DNA from: Methylobacterium sp. E-066
GTDB taxonomy: Bacteria; Pseudomonadota; Alphaproteobacteria; Rhizobiales; Beijerinckiaceae
DNA: 64,000 nucleotides
NCBI RefSeq assembly: GCF_022829635.1
Contig: NZ_JAKSYO010000088.1
Span: 62,001-126,000, forward strand
Direction: 5' to 3'
Every line of letters begins with the position of its first letter. The stretch's first letter is position 1. The position numbers were made by a program, and so were the translations under genes. Positions 10,033 through 24,284 of the stretch are shown here, piece by piece. The notes below the pieces were generated by a model. That model made no database searches and was not told where the DNA came from. It saw nothing but the letters and a program-made list of their open reading frames with translations.

Positions 10033-12318
10033 CTATCGCTCCAGCACGAAGATCATCGTCGCCAGCGGCGGCAGGGTCAGCGACAGGGACTGGGCCTGGC
10101 CGTGGCTCGCCTGGCCGTCGGTGTGACCGCCGCCGTTGTTGCCGAGGTTCGAGCCGCCGTACACGGCTGCGTCCGAGTTGAACGCCTCCCTGTAAAAACC
10201 CGCCTCCGGCACGCCGACGCGGTAGCCCTCCCGGGGGAGCGGGGTGAAGTTCGAGACCACGATCGCGACCTCACCGGGATTGGCGCCCGTGCGGGCCCAG
10301 GCGATGACGCTGTTGTCCTGGTCGTCGGCCACCAGCCACTGGAACCCGGTCTGCTCGACGTCCCGGGCGTAGAGGGCCGGGGTCGAGACGTAGAGCCGGT
10401 TGAGGTCCCGGACCACGTCCTTGACGCCCTTGTGCAGGGGATCGTCGAGCAGGTGCCAGTCCAGGCTGTTGTCGTGGTTCCACTCGCGCTCCTGGCCGAA
10501 CTCGCCGCCCATGAACAAGAGCTTCTTGCCGGGATGCCCCCACATGAAGCCGAAATAGGCGCGCAGGTTCGCGAACTTCTGCCAGCGGTCACCCGGCATC
10601 TTGCCGAGCAGCGAGCCCTTCCCGTGCACGACCTCGTCGTGGGAGAGCGGCAGGATGAAATTCTCCGAGAAGGCGTAGAGCAGCCCGAAGGTCAGGTTGT
10701 GGTGGTGGTAGCGGCGGTGGATCGGATCCTCCGACACGTATTTCAACGTGTCGTGCATCCAGCCCATGTTCCACTTGAAGCCGAAGCCGAGGCCGCCCGT
10801 GTAGGTCGGGTGCGAGACCCCCGGCCAGGAGGTCGATTCCTCCGCCACCGTGATCGTGCCCGGGGCGTGGCTGTAGGTCGCCTCGTTGGTCTTGCGCAGG
10901 AAGTCGATGGCGTCGAGGTTCTCGTTGCCGCCGTAGCGGTTCGGGATCCACTCGCCCTGGCGGCGCGAATAGTCGAGGTAGAGCATCGACGCGACGGCAT
11001 CCACGCGCAGGCCGTCGAGGTGGTAATGCTCCAGCCAGAACCGGGCATTGGCGGCCAGGAAGGTCGCGACCTCGGTCCGGCCGAAATTGTAGATGTAGGT
11101 GCCCCAATCCTGGTGGAAGCCCTGGCGCGGGTCGGCGTGCTCATACAGGTGCGTGCCGTCGAACAGGCCGAGCCCGTGCGCGTCCAGCGGGAAGTGGCCG
11201 GGCACCCAGTCGAGCATCACGCCGATGCCGGCCTCGTGGGCGGTGTCGACGAAGGCGGCGAAATCCTCCGGCGTGCCGAAGCGGCTGGTCGGGGCGAACA
11301 GCGAGACCGGCTGGTAGCCCCAGGACCCGTCGAACGGGAACTCGGTGATCGGCAGCATCTCGATATGGGTGAAGCCCATATCCTTGACGTAGGGGATCAG
11401 CCGCTCGCCCAGCTCCTTGTAGGTGAGGTAGCGGTTGCCCTCCTCGGGCACCCGCGCCCAGGAGCCGAGATGGACCTCGTAGATCGAGATCGCGGCGTGG
11501 CGCGGGTCCTTGGCACCGCGGGTCTTCATCCAGCCGGAATCGCGCCAGGCGAACTCACCCGTCCCGTGGGTGATCGAGGCGGTCTCCGGCGGGTGCTGCG
11601 CGGCGAAGGCGACCGGGTCGGCCTTGAGCGGGATCAGGGCGCCGTCGGGGCCGCGGATCTCGAACTTGTAGCACGCGCCGGCCTTGAGGCCGGGCACGAA
11701 CAATTCCCAGATCCCGCCGTCCTGCCACAGGCGCATCGGGTGGCGCCGGCCGTCCCAATCGTTGAAGTCGCCGACGACGCTGACCTTACGGGCGTTGGGC
11801 GCCCACACGGCGAAGCGGAAGCCGTCGATGCCGTCGAGCTGGCCGGACTGGGCGCCGAGCATCCGGTAGACCAGGTTGGTGCCGACCTCGCGCAGGGTCG
11901 CCACGTCGTATTGCTCGATCGAGGAGCCGAAGCCGTAGGGATCGAAGCGTTTGCGCTTGGTCCCGTCCCAGAGCTCGACCTCGATCTCGTAGAGCGGCCG
12001 GCCCTCGCCCTCGACCCGGGCGACGTAGAAGCCCTCCGGGTGCCGCTTCTCGAACGGCACAGTGCGGTCGCTCATCACCAGGGCGGCGGCCCGCGCCTCG
12101 GGCAGGACGGCGCGCACTTCCCAGAGGTCGGGGCCGACCCGGTGGGGGCCGAGCACCGAGAACGGGTCGCCGTGGTTGGCGCTCATCAGCGCCGCGATCG
12201 CGTCCGGATGGACGCTCGGCGGTGCCGAGGCGGCCCCGGAATGCGGGACATCCGCGTTCCGCGCGCTCGCCGCTTCCGGGTCGATCCGCGGTGCGAAGGT
12301 CTCGTCGATCGCCGTCAT
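10033..12318 (-). CDS. glgB: 1,4-alpha-glucan branching enzyme
   Basis: This 761-residue GH13 enzyme creates alpha-1,6 branches in glucan made by GlgA and GlgE. It has an N-terminal extension and a CBM48-type module ([20 protein letters not shown]), then the catalytic barrel. Region I is MLDWVPGHF, the nucleophile is Asp440 in [10 protein letters not shown], the acid/base is Glu493 in [11 protein letters not shown], and the third Asp is in [13 protein letters not shown]. The 53-residue spacing between Asp and Glu equals that of E. coli GlgB. Its ATG overlaps the stop of the treS-maltokinase gene in an ATGA, implying translational coupling. This places branching directly beside the maltose-1-phosphate route to glucan. 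Confidence 0.95.
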   Translation of the reverse strand: MTAIDETFAPRIDPEAASARNADVPHSGAASAPPSVHPDAIAALMSANHGDPFSVLGPHRVGPDLWEVRAVLPEARAAALVMSDRTVPFEKRHPEGFYVARVEGEGRPLYEIEVELWDGTKRKRFDPYGFGSSIEQYDVATLREVGTNLVYRMLGAQSGQLDGIDGFRFAVWAPNARKVSVVGDFNDWDGRRHPMRLWQDGGIWELFVPGLKAGACYKFEIRGPDGALIPLKADPVAFAAQHPPETASITHGTGEFAWRDSGWMKTRGAKDPRHAAISIYEVHLGSWARVPEEGNRYLTYKELGERLIPYVKDMGFTHIEMLPITEFPFDGSWGYQPVSLFAPTSRFGTPEDFAAFVDTAHEAGIGVMLDWVPGHFPLDAHGLGLFDGTHLYEHADPRQGFHQDWGTYIYNFGRTEVATFLAANARFWLEHYHLDGLRVDAVASMLYLDYSRRQGEWIPNRYGGNENLDAIDFLRKTNEATYSHAPGTITVAEESTSWPGVSHPTYTGGLGFGFKWNMGWMHDTLKYVSEDPIHRRYHHHNLTFGLLYAFSENFILPLSHDEVVHGKGSLLGKMPGDRWQKFANLRAYFGFMWGHPGKKLLFMGGEFGQEREWNHDNSLDWHLLDDPLHKGVKDVVRDLNRLYVSTPALYARDVEQTGFQWLVADDQDNSVIAWARTGANPGEVAIVVSNFTPLPREGYRVGVPEAGFYREAFNSDAAVYGGSNLGNNGGGHTDGQASHGQAQSLSLTLPPLATMIFVLER

Positions 12319-15300
12319 TCAGTTTCTCCGGGCTCGTGGCCGTCCGTGTCCAGAATGGTGAGAACCCCCCGGGCGGGGATTTCGATCCAGTCCGGCCGGT
12401 TGTTGGCCTCGTAATCGACTTCGTAGAGCGCCTTGGTCAGCAGGCAGAGGCGCAGCAGCCGCGCCCGCGTGGCCGGGTCGGTCACGGCCGCCCGCGTCCC
12501 CGCCACGGCCGTCTCGTAGCCGGCCAGGAACGCCGCCTCGATCATGCCGCGCCAGGCGCTAGCGGCGTCCCGCGCCCGTGCCTCGGAATCGCCGAACCGG
12601 ACGGTGATCTCGCGGATCACGGTCTCGGCCCCGTACGCGAAGGAGCGCATCAGGCCGGCGACGTCACGCAAGGGCATCGACTTCGCCCGCCGCTCGTCGG
12701 CCGGGCGCGAGGGCTCGCCCTCGAAATCGACGATGATCAGGTCGCTCTCGGAGACCAGCACCTGACCGAGGTGATAATCGCCGTGGATCCGGATCTTGTG
12801 GGCCCCTCGCGGCGGCTCGGTGCTCAGCGCCTCGATCAGCGCCTCGACCTCGGCCCGCCGCTGCATGAGCGCCGTGCAGGCCGGCTTGCCGGCATCGAGG
12901 CCGCGCTCGGAGAGACCTTTCAGCGCCCGGAAGGCCCGATCGGCCTGGTGACGCGCGTCGCGGGCGAGCACCGCCAGGTCGTCCTCGGCGAAGGGCTCGG
13001 CCGCGAAGGCCGGGTCGTCGGTCTCCATCGCGAAGGCGGCGTGCATCTCGGCGGTGCGGCGGCCGAGCAGGTCGGCCCAGGGCCCATGGGCCTGGAACGC
13101 CTCCTCGGGGCTGACCGCCTCGCTCTCGGGGGTGAGCACCACGGTCTCGAAGTCCCGGCGCAGGCCCTCCAGCATCAGGGTCCAGGCGTCGCCCTGGTTC
13201 ATGACGAATTTCTGAAGGACCGCCAGCGCCGTCCGCGTGCCATCCTCGGCCACGTGCTCGAGGGTGCCGAGCAGCGCGGGGGTGTTGGAGAAACCCGCCT
13301 GCTCGGTGAGGAAGCGCCCGACCTCGATCTCGGGATGCGTCCCCGGCTGCAGGCGGCGCAGGAGCTTGAGCATCATCTTCGAGCCGATGGCGATCGAGGT
13401 GTTGCTCTGCTCCGCCGACAGCCGGCGGATGTCGGCCACGTCCACCGTGACGTCCGGATCGAAGGCCGACGTGGTGGAAAAGACCAGCCGCCCGCTCTCC
13501 GTGGGAATCTCGGTGCCCTGGCGCATGGCGTCGATCAGGCCGGCCGCGAAGGCGTTGGAGCCGGCCGCGCCGTAGAGCAGCCCGGTGCGCGGACCGCGAC
13601 GCACCCGCGCCACCGCGAAGGGCAGCAGCGTCTCGTCCTCGCGGCCCTCCTCGACGCCCACGGGCACGAAGTATTCCTGGGATTCGCCGTTGGCGAGCTG
13701 GACCTGCAGGCGCGGCAGCAGGAAGCGGGCGCTGCCGTCCACGTCCTTCAGGGCGGCGCAGTCGATCACCTTCACGGACCGGATCCGCGAGCCCTTGGCG
13801 CCGAACCAGCGCCGGCTGGTCAGGAACGGCGGCACCACGGTGCGCTCGAAGGCGACGCGCTCGCGGCCCGACATCAGGCTCTCGATGCCGCCGGTGAGCA
13901 CCAGGGTGAACAGCTCCGGGGGCTCCTGCTGCGGGCCGATCGCGCCCGAGCGGGCGGCGCTGAGCGAGAACCAGTAGAAGCCGTAGGACGGCAGGGTCAG
14001 CAGGTAGGGCAGGTCGCCGATCGGCGGGAATTCGGAGCCGCCGGTCAGCTCGATCGGCACCGCGGTGCGCAGCTCCGACAGGTCGAGCTGCACCGCCTGG
14101 GGCGCGCGCGACAGGTTGGCGACGCACAGGATCCGCTCGTCCTCGTGCTCGCGGATCCAGGCCAGGACCTTGCGGTTCGAGGGATACAGGAACTGGATCG
14201 TGCCGCGGCCCAGCGCGACGCTGTTGTTGCGGATCGCGATCATCCGCCGGGTCCAGCTCAGCAGGCTGGTCTGCGACTGGGTCTGCGCCTCGACGTTGAT
14301 CGCGTCGAAGCCGTAGATCGGGTCCTGGATCGCCGGCAGGAACAGCCGCTGCGGGTTCGCCCGGGAGAAGCCGCCGTTCCGGTCGGGCGACCATTGCATC
14401 GGCGTGCGCACGCCGTCGCGGTCGCCGAGATAGATGTTGTCGCCCATGCCGATCTCGTCGCCGTAATACAGCACCGGCGTGCCGGGCATCGACAGGACGA
14501 GGGACTTCATCAGCTCGATCTTGCGCCGGTCGTTCTCTAAGAGCGGCGCGAGGCGGCGGCGGATGCCGAGGTTGATCCGGGCCCGGCGCTCGGCGGCGTA
14601 GAACGACCAGAGATAGTCACGCTCCTCGGCGGTCACCATTTCGAGCGTCAGCTCGTCGTGGTTGCGCAGGAAGATGGCCCATTGGCAGCCCTCCGGGATC
14701 TCCGGGGTCTGGCGCATGATGTCGGTGATCGGGTGCCGGTCCTCCCGGGCGATCGCCATGTACATCCGCGGCATCAGCGGGAAGTGGAACGCCATGTGGC
14801 ATTCGTCGCCGTCGCCGAAATACTGCGCGGTCTCCTCGGGCCACTGGTTGGCCTCGGCCAGCAGCATCCGGTCGGGATAGCTGGCATCCAGCGCCGCCCG
14901 GATTTTTTTGATCACATCATGCGTTTCGGACAGGTTCTCGCAGTTCGTGCCGTCGCGCTCGATCAGGTAGGGGATCGCGTCGAGTCGCAGGCCGTCGACG
15001 CCCATGTCGAGCCAGTAGCGCATCGTCGCGATGACGGCTTCCAGCACCTTCGGGTTGTCGAAGTTGAGGTCCGGCTGGTGGCTGTAGAACCGGTGCCAGA
15101 AATACTGCTTGGCGACCGGATCCCAGGTCCAGTTCGAGGCCTCGGTGTCGAGGAAGATGATCCGCGTATCCTTGTACGGCGCGTCGGTATCCGACCAGAC
15201 GTAGAAGTCGCGCTCGGGTGAGCCGGGGGGCGCCTCGCGGGCCGCCTGGAACCAGGGGTGCTGGTCGCTGGTGTGGTTGATCACGAGCTCGGTGATCACC

Positions 15301-15593
15301 CGCAGGCCGCGCGCGTGCGCCGCCGCCACGAAGGCCTTGAAGTCCTCCATGGTCCCGTAGGACGGGTTGATGCCCTCGTAATCGGCGATGTCGTAGCCGT
15401 CGTCGCGCAGGGGCGAGGGATAGAACGGCATCAGCCAGATCGCCGTGACGCCGAGGTCGCGGACATAGTCCAGCCGCCGGGTCAGGCCCTCGAAATCACC
15501 GATCCCGTCGTCGTTCGAGTCGAAGAACGACTTGACGTGGATCTGGTAGATGATGGCGTCACGGTACCATTGCGGGTCGCTGCGATCGATCAT
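12315..15593 (-). CDS. treS: Trehalose synthase-maltokinase fusion
   Basis: The 1092-residue protein joins two enzymes. Residues about 1-545 are GH13 trehalose synthase, which interconverts trehalose and maltose; they begin [19 protein letters not shown] and carry [22 protein letters not shown] and [12 protein letters not shown]. Residues about 590-1092 are a maltokinase that makes maltose-1-phosphate with ATP; its kinase-fold motifs are [14 protein letters not shown] (about 935-948) and [12 protein letters not shown] (about 951-962). The fusion channels maltose to the substrate of GlgE, whose gene lies 146 bases upstream on the same strand, and glgB overlaps downstream. The three genes are therefore probably one operon for GlgE-pathway glucan synthesis. 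TreS-Mak fusions are known in other bacteria. Confidence 0.94.
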   Translation of the reverse strand: MIDRSDPQWYRDAIIYQIHVKSFFDSNDDGIGDFEGLTRRLDYVRDLGVTAIWLMPFYPSPLRDDGYDIADYEGINPSYGTMEDFKAFVAAAHARGLRVITELVINHTSDQHPWFQAAREAPPGSPERDFYVWSDTDAPYKDTRIIFLDTEASNWTWDPVAKQYFWHRFYSHQPDLNFDNPKVLEAVIATMRYWLDMGVDGLRLDAIPYLIERDGTNCENLSETHDVIKKIRAALDASYPDRMLLAEANQWPEETAQYFGDGDECHMAFHFPLMPRMYMAIAREDRHPITDIMRQTPEIPEGCQWAIFLRNHDELTLEMVTAEERDYLWSFYAAERRARINLGIRRRLAPLLENDRRKIELMKSLVLSMPGTPVLYYGDEIGMGDNIYLGDRDGVRTPMQWSPDRNGGFSRANPQRLFLPAIQDPIYGFDAINVEAQTQSQTSLLSWTRRMIAIRNNSVALGRGTIQFLYPSNRKVLAWIREHEDERILCVANLSRAPQAVQLDLSELRTAVPIELTGGSEFPPIGDLPYLLTLPSYGFYWFSLSAARSGAIGPQQEPPELFTLVLTGGIESLMSGRERVAFERTVVPPFLTSRRWFGAKGSRIRSVKVIDCAALKDVDGSARFLLPRLQVQLANGESQEYFVPVGVEEGREDETLLPFAVARVRRGPRTGLLYGAAGSNAFAAGLIDAMRQGTEIPTESGRLVFSTTSAFDPDVTVDVADIRRLSAEQSNTSIAIGSKMMLKLLRRLQPGTHPEIEVGRFLTEQAGFSNTPALLGTLEHVAEDGTRTALAVLQKFVMNQGDAWTLMLEGLRRDFETVVLTPESEAVSPEEAFQAHGPWADLLGRRTAEMHAAFAMETDDPAFAAEPFAEDDLAVLARDARHQADRAFRALKGLSERGLDAGKPACTALMQRRAEVEALIEALSTEPPRGAHKIRIHGDYHLGQVLVSESDLIIVDFEGEPSRPADERRAKSMPLRDVAGLMRSFAYGAETVIREITVRFGDSEARARDAASAWRGMIEAAFLAGYETAVAGTRAAVTDPATRARLLRLCLLTKALYEVDYEANNRPDWIEIPARGVLTILDTDGHEPGETE

Positions 15594-15739
15594 CGCGTCG
15601 CTGCCTCATCGGTCGAAGGGACTGGGACCGGCGGGCGGAACCGGCCGGGGCGCGGGCGATCGGCCGCGCGGCGCAAGAGTCGGCGCCGGGCGGGCCCGGC
15701 GTCGGAATTAGAAGTCATGGTCAGGTGCCATGGGCTGGC

Positions 15740-19153
<3,414 letters not shown>

Positions 19154-19277
19154 GGTCGTAACGCCCGAACCGCGCGGGCGTGCCTTACGTGGGACGGCGC
19201 GGATGTTCAGGTCCGCGCCACCCGCCTCTCAGCAGATTCGCATGACAGGGCCGCGAGGGGCCTGCCCGGGCGACTGG

Positions 19278-19369
19278 CGTCAGTGCGAGCGGAGCGAAGC
19301 AAGCCAGAGAGACGCGACGATCTGGGAACGCGCGCTGCCCTGGGTTGCCTCGCTCCACTCGCAATGACG
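19278..19369. repeat. MITE-like inverted repeat, family B, copy 1
   Basis: Imperfect 32-bp arms (19278-19309 and 19338-19369) enclose 28 bases. The element matches the perfect copy at 26342-26433 in arm sequence and spacing. It ends 7 bases from the stop of the malQ-treY gene, in the gap before glgE. Confidence 0.8.
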
Positions 19370-19376
19370 GAGCGGA

Positions 19377-22300
19377 TCACCCCTGCCGCCGCAGGACCGC
19401 GTAGGGCAGGTCGCGCAGGAGCTGGCCGAGGTCGGCCCCCTCCCCTCCGGTCTCCACGATCTGGCCCGACACGAGGTCGCGCCAGTGCGTGCCCGCCCCG
19501 AGATCGACCCGGGTTCCGGCGAACGCCTCGCCCGACCAGACCGCGTCGCCGACGATGCCGGCGAACAGACGCGGCACCGCCACGAACAGGTCGCCGCCCT
19601 CCTCGCCGGGATCGGTCCGCCGGTAGGCGATGACGTGGGCCGCCCGGGCGCCCGTGGCTTCCACCGGCTCGTAGGCGGCGCTGGCGTAGAAGGCCGGGCG
19701 CTCGGCCCGCTCGGCGAGCAGACGCGCCAGGGTCGCCTGCTTGACCCGCCCGTCCGGCCAGTGCGGCAGCAGCGCGGCCGGTTCGCCGCCCTGTTCGAGC
19801 ATCCGCTCCAGGGCCGGGTAATCCACCGGGCGGCGGTTGTCGGGATCGACGAACGAAAAATCCCAGACCTCCGTGCCCTGGTAGGTGTCGGGCAGGCCCG
19901 GCAGGGTGCATTTCAGCACCGTCCGGCCGAGCCCTGCGAGCATGCCGAGATGGGCGAGCCGTCGGGCGAAGGGGCGCAACTCGTGCAGGAAATCCGAGCC
20001 CGGGGCGATCAGCGCGGAAAACAGCTTCTTGACCGCGCCCTCGTAGACCTCGTCGACATTGACCCAGCTCGAGCGGCGCTTGCCCTCGCGCATGGCCTTC
20101 TCGCCATAGGCGATCAGCCGATCGCGAAAATCCGCGATCGTGGCGGTCTCGTCCCGCTCCAGCAGCTCCAGCGGCCAGGCGCCGAGGATCGCCTGGAAGA
20201 ACATCCACTGGTCGTTGGCATCGGGGGCCGGCTCGCCATCGATCCGGGCGAGATGCGGCCCGGCGGTGCGCTGCCACAGGTCCCAGGCGCCGGCCCAGCC
20301 CTCCGGGATCTCGGAGAGCGCGAGCATCCGGGTCCGGGCATCCTCGCCGCGCTTGGTGTCGTGGGTCGCCGTGGTGATCATGGCGTTCGGCCAGTCGCGG
20401 GCGCGGGCGATCTGCAGGTCGTGGAAATGCTCGGCGTCGATGCCGTACTCGCCCGGATCGCCGCCGACCTCGTTGAGGCCGAGCAGGCAGGCGTACCGGT
20501 AGAACAGCGTGTCCTCCAGGCTCTTGGCCATGACCGGGCCGGTGAGCTGCTGGAACCGGCGACGGAAGCGCAGGACCACCCGCGGGTCCGGGCGCCCCGG
20601 CCCCACGGTCTCGATCCGCCCGAGCAGCACGTCGGCGGCGAAATCGTGCACCGAGCGGTCCGGCAGGCCCGACCAGCGCTTGGCCTTGGCGACCGCGCCC
20701 TCGATCAGCCGCACGTCCTCGGGCTCGACCTCGCCCTCCTCCAGCTCCGGCGGCAGGTAGCTGCGATAGGTCGGGAAGCGGGCGATGATCTCGATCAGGG
20801 CCCGGCGCAGGGCGTTGACGGTGAAGTCGCGGGTGCGCCGGTCGGCATCCGCCACCTCCTTGAGGTCGGTGGTCAGCACCTCCAACTCGCTGGCGAAGCT
20901 GATCTCCAGGATCTCGGCCTTGGCGGCGCGGAGCTGGAAGCCGTAGGGCTCATCGAAGCCCGAGGCCCATTCGTAGAGCCGCCGGACCTTCCCCTGCCGC
21001 TCCTTGTCCACCAGGATGCCGTCGAGCTGGTTGAGCACGTCGTAGCCCGTGGTCCCGGCCACCGGCCAGGGCCGCAGCCGCTCGCCGGGCTCCAGGATCT
21101 TTTCGACGACCACGTAGAAGCCGGGACCCACGGCGGCCTGGAGCGCCCTGGCGTAGCCCAGCGGATCTGCGAGCCCGTCGATGTGGTCGATGCGCAAGCC
21201 GTCGATCCGGCCCTCGCGGATGTGCCGGAACACGGTCTCGTGCGAGCGGTGGAAGATGTCGGACAGCTCCACCCGCAGGCCGGCGAGCGAGTTCACGTCG
21301 AAGAACCGGCGGTAGTTGATGTCGCTCGACGCCACCCGCCAATGGGCCAGCCGGTAGGCCTGGGCCTCCAAGAGCCGGTGCAGCGGCCCGAAGCTGTCGG
21401 GGCGGCCCTTGAAGCCGTTGAGCAGCGCCAGGGTGCTGGCGGTCGCCTCCTGGATCAGGGTCGAGACGCCGTAGATCTCGGCGAGCCGGCGCTTGAGCCC
21501 CTCGGCCTCCTCCGGAAAACCCTTCCGGCGGGTCTCGTCGGTGTCGATCGCCATGGCGCGCAGGCGCTCGGAGATGGCGAGCAATTCCGCGGTGGTGTCG
21601 TCGTCCACCGCGCCGATGGCGGCGATCACCCGGTTCAGGATGGTCGGGTAGCTCAAGGGGCGGATCGGCAGCTGGTGCTCATAGTGCCAGACGCTGAAGG
21701 CGCCGGCCTCGGGATCGAACTTCAGCTCCAGGGTACCCTGCTCCAGGGCCTCGCCGTAGCGCTCGCCCAGGAACGGGATCACCAGGTTGCGGCCGGCGCC
21801 GAGGCGCTGCCAGTCGATGTCGAAGGCGTCCGCGAAGGGCGACAGGGAGCCCCATTCCAGCACCGAGAGCCACCACGGGTTGTCGGAGCCGCCGACGCCC
21901 ATGTGGTTGGGCACGATGTCCAGGAGCAGCTTCAGCCCGTGCCCGTGCAGGGTCTCGGACAGCTTGACGAAGCCCTCCTCGCCGCCGAGCTCCGGGTTGA
22001 TCGCACCGTGATCGACGATGTCGTAGCCGTGGGTCGAGCCGGGCCGCGCCTTCTGGAGCGGCGAGGCGTAGACGTGGCTGATCCCGAGCTTCTTGAGATA
22101 CGGGACGATCCGCTCCGCGTCCGCGAAGGTGAAGTCCTTGTGGAACTGCAGCCGGTAGGTCGATTGCGGCGGGGGCGCCGCCAGCCGGGCGGAGCCCGAG
22201 CGCGGGCCCCGCGACTCGGCCGAGAGCGAGGCCGCCAGCTTGGCGAGCGGGCCGCCCGGGGCGGCGATGGCGACGAGGTCCCGGTCGAGCTTGCGCCGCC

Positions 22301-24284
22301 AGTTCGGGTAGCCCTCGGTGGAGCCCGGCACGTTGGCCTGGGCGAGTTCCGAGACCACGTCCTCGTACTGCACGGCGGTCAGCATCGAGGGGGCGCGGGC
22401 GAGGTAGCGGGCGGCGGCCTCGAACGGCGCGGCCTCGGGGGGCTCGGCCGAGGGCAGAAGCTGCTCGGCGGCGAGCGCCTCGGTGAGGCGGCGGCGCTCG
22501 ACCACCCGCTCGTTCCGTTCGGCCTCGGCGCGATCCTGATCGTACAAGCCCAGCGACTGGCGGGTGTCGGTGTCGACCCCGCGCCACCAGCCGACGAAGG
22601 TCGGCAGGTCGTGGGTGGTGATGGCGGTGAGCGCGTCGCGCGGATAGGCGGAGGGGGCCTTGAAGCGACCGTCCCCTTCCCGCTCGAAGGCCAGGATCCG
22701 GTAGCTGAGCACGCCGGCCCGCATCAGGGCGTCGGAGAAGCCTTCGGGCGCGGTGCCGAGATCCTCGGCGATGACCAGGCACTTGTTGCGGTGGCTCTCC
22801 AGCCTCAGCACCGCCAGCATCGGCTCGAACGGCATCGCCACGTAGGCGCCGGCATGGGCGCCGGCCCCCAGCGGGATCAGGAACAGCCGGGCGAGCTGGA
22901 AGGCGTGGTCGATCCGGATCGCGCCGGCATGGCGCATGTTGGCCTGGACCAGGGCGCGGAACGCCGCGAGGCCGTCGCGCTCCATCTCCAGCGGGTCGAA
23001 GGCCGGCAGGCCCCAGTTCTGGCCCTTGGGCGCCAGCAGGTCCGGGGGCGCGCCGATCGAGACCCGGTCGGCGAAGCGCTCGGGATGCGACCAGATCTCG
23101 GAGCCGCCCCGGTCGGCGCCCACCGCGAGGTCGCGGTAGAGCCCGACCCGCATGCCGGCGCCCAGAGCCGCCGCGGAGGCCGCGGCGAGCTGGCGGTCGG
23201 CGAGGTATTGCAGCCAGGCGTGGTAGCCCACCGCCTCGGCGTTCCCGGCCGCGAAGGCCACGACCGCGTCGGTGCCGGCACGGCGGTATTCCTCCGGCCA
23301 GTCGCCGAGCCAATGGGCGCCTTGCTGCCGGAAATGCTCGGACAGGGCCTCGAACACCGCGTGCGCGGCGAGATCCGCGCCGCCCTCCTGGCGGAAGCGC
23401 TCGAACGCGGCGTCGGTGCCGGCCCGGGCCGGGGATTCGAGCCAGAGGGCGCGCAGCACCGGGTCGAGCACGTCGGCCACGCCCTGGTGATCGACGAGCG
23501 CCGCCTCGCGGAGCGCCGTGATCGCGTCGGCGCGGTCGGCGAGGAGCGCCTCGGCCCGGGAGCCGGCGAGCCCCGGCAGGCTGTGCGGCGCGATGAACAG
23601 GGTCTCGAGGAACAGCCGCGAGGACGGCGAGTAGGGCGAGATCTTGGTCCGGTCGGAGCCGAACAGGGCGTGGACCGGGCTGAGGCCCAAGAACGCCGCC
23701 CCGCGCAGGGCCGCCTCGCGGGCGGCCTCGCCGGCATCCGCGTAGGTGCCGATGCCAATATTGGTGGCCGAGCGCAGGCCGTAGAGCTGCGCGGCCATGC
23801 CCCAGTCGGAGGCGCCCTCCTCCGTGTAGGGCCGCGGGCGCCAGCAGCGCTGGGGCGCGGCGATCACCCAGGATTCGGCCCGGATCCGGCCGGCCTGGAC
23901 GGTGAGGCGATGGTAGCCGGGGGTCAGGGGCGGCAGCTCGAAACCCGGCTCGGCCCCCTGCGGGTTGGCCCGGCCCTCGCGGGCCGCCCCGCGCTCGTCC
24001 ACCAGCCGCCAGACCAGGGTGTGCGGGGCGCCGTCCGCGACGCGCACCGGCACCCGGGCGGTGCGGCGCGCCTCCACGGGCAGAAGCGGCGGCACCAGGC
24101 CCCGGCGCAGGGCCTCGACCTGGGCGAGGCTCTCGGCCACGCCGGCCTCATCCTCGACCGCGAAGCCGAGCGCCGCCAGCAGGCCGCGCCGCACCTCCAG
24201 GGAGGTCTCGACCGGCTGGCCGAAGGCGTCGGTATAGCCGGCGGCGACGCCGACGAGGTCGGCGAGTTTTTCCAGGGGGCTCAC
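19377..24284 (-). CDS. malQ-treY: 4-alpha-glucanotransferase fused to maltooligosyl trehalose synthase
   Basis: The 1635-residue protein carries two glucan enzymes in one chain. Residues about 1-700 are GH77 amylomaltase (MalQ), with nucleophile Asp459 in AIRIDHAFQLARLF, acid/base in VIAEDLGTAPEGF and TTHDLPTFVGWW. Residues about 705-1635 are GH13 TreY, which converts the reducing end of a maltooligosaccharide to a trehalosyl unit; it starts STYRLQFHKDFTF and has Asp1033 in GLRIDHIDGLADP, VVVEKILEPGE and TATHDTKRGEDAR. MalQ lengthens short oligomers that TreY can use, so fusion would couple supply and use. The ATG overlaps the stop of treZ (ATGA), whose product releases trehalose from the TreY product. 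Both halves look intact; no internal stop or linker decay is seen. Confidence 0.93.
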   Translation of the reverse strand: MSPLEKLADLVGVAAGYTDAFGQPVETSLEVRRGLLAALGFAVEDEAGVAESLAQVEALRRGLVPPLLPVEARRTARVPVRVADGAPHTLVWRLVDERGAAREGRANPQGAEPGFELPPLTPGYHRLTVQAGRIRAESWVIAAPQRCWRPRPYTEEGASDWGMAAQLYGLRSATNIGIGTYADAGEAAREAALRGAAFLGLSPVHALFGSDRTKISPYSPSSRLFLETLFIAPHSLPGLAGSRAEALLADRADAITALREAALVDHQGVADVLDPVLRALWLESPARAGTDAAFERFRQEGGADLAAHAVFEALSEHFRQQGAHWLGDWPEEYRRAGTDAVVAFAAGNAEAVGYHAWLQYLADRQLAAASAAALGAGMRVGLYRDLAVGADRGGSEIWSHPERFADRVSIGAPPDLLAPKGQNWGLPAFDPLEMERDGLAAFRALVQANMRHAGAIRIDHAFQLARLFLIPLGAGAHAGAYVAMPFEPMLAVLRLESHRNKCLVIAEDLGTAPEGFSDALMRAGVLSYRILAFEREGDGRFKAPSAYPRDALTAITTHDLPTFVGWWRGVDTDTRQSLGLYDQDRAEAERNERVVERRRLTEALAAEQLLPSAEPPEAAPFEAAARYLARAPSMLTAVQYEDVVSELAQANVPGSTEGYPNWRRKLDRDLVAIAAPGGPLAKLAASLSAESRGPRSGSARLAAPPPQSTYRLQFHKDFTFADAERIVPYLKKLGISHVYASPLQKARPGSTHGYDIVDHGAINPELGGEEGFVKLSETLHGHGLKLLLDIVPNHMGVGGSDNPWWLSVLEWGSLSPFADAFDIDWQRLGAGRNLVIPFLGERYGEALEQGTLELKFDPEAGAFSVWHYEHQLPIRPLSYPTILNRVIAAIGAVDDDTTAELLAISERLRAMAIDTDETRRKGFPEEAEGLKRRLAEIYGVSTLIQEATASTLALLNGFKGRPDSFGPLHRLLEAQAYRLAHWRVASSDINYRRFFDVNSLAGLRVELSDIFHRSHETVFRHIREGRIDGLRIDHIDGLADPLGYARALQAAVGPGFYVVVEKILEPGERLRPWPVAGTTGYDVLNQLDGILVDKERQGKVRRLYEWASGFDEPYGFQLRAAKAEILEISFASELEVLTTDLKEVADADRRTRDFTVNALRRALIEIIARFPTYRSYLPPELEEGEVEPEDVRLIEGAVAKAKRWSGLPDRSVHDFAADVLLGRIETVGPGRPDPRVVLRFRRRFQQLTGPVMAKSLEDTLFYRYACLLGLNEVGGDPGEYGIDAEHFHDLQIARARDWPNAMITTATHDTKRGEDARTRMLALSEIPEGWAGAWDLWQRTAGPHLARIDGEPAPDANDQWMFFQAILGAWPLELLERDETATIADFRDRLIAYGEKAMREGKRRSSWVNVDEVYEGAVKKLFSALIAPGSDFLHELRPFARRLAHLGMLAGLGRTVLKCTLPGLPDTYQGTEVWDFSFVDPDNRRPVDYPALERMLEQGGEPAALLPHWPDGRVKQATLARLLAERAERPAFYASAAYEPVEATGARAAHVIAYRRTDPGEEGGDLFVAVPRLFAGIVGDAVWSGEAFAGTRVDLGAGTHWRDLVSGQIVETGGEGADLGQLLRDLPYAVLRRQG

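Noticed and set aside
9841..12414. An 857-codon open frame on the plus strand
   Set aside because: It is antisense to glgB and has no motifs.
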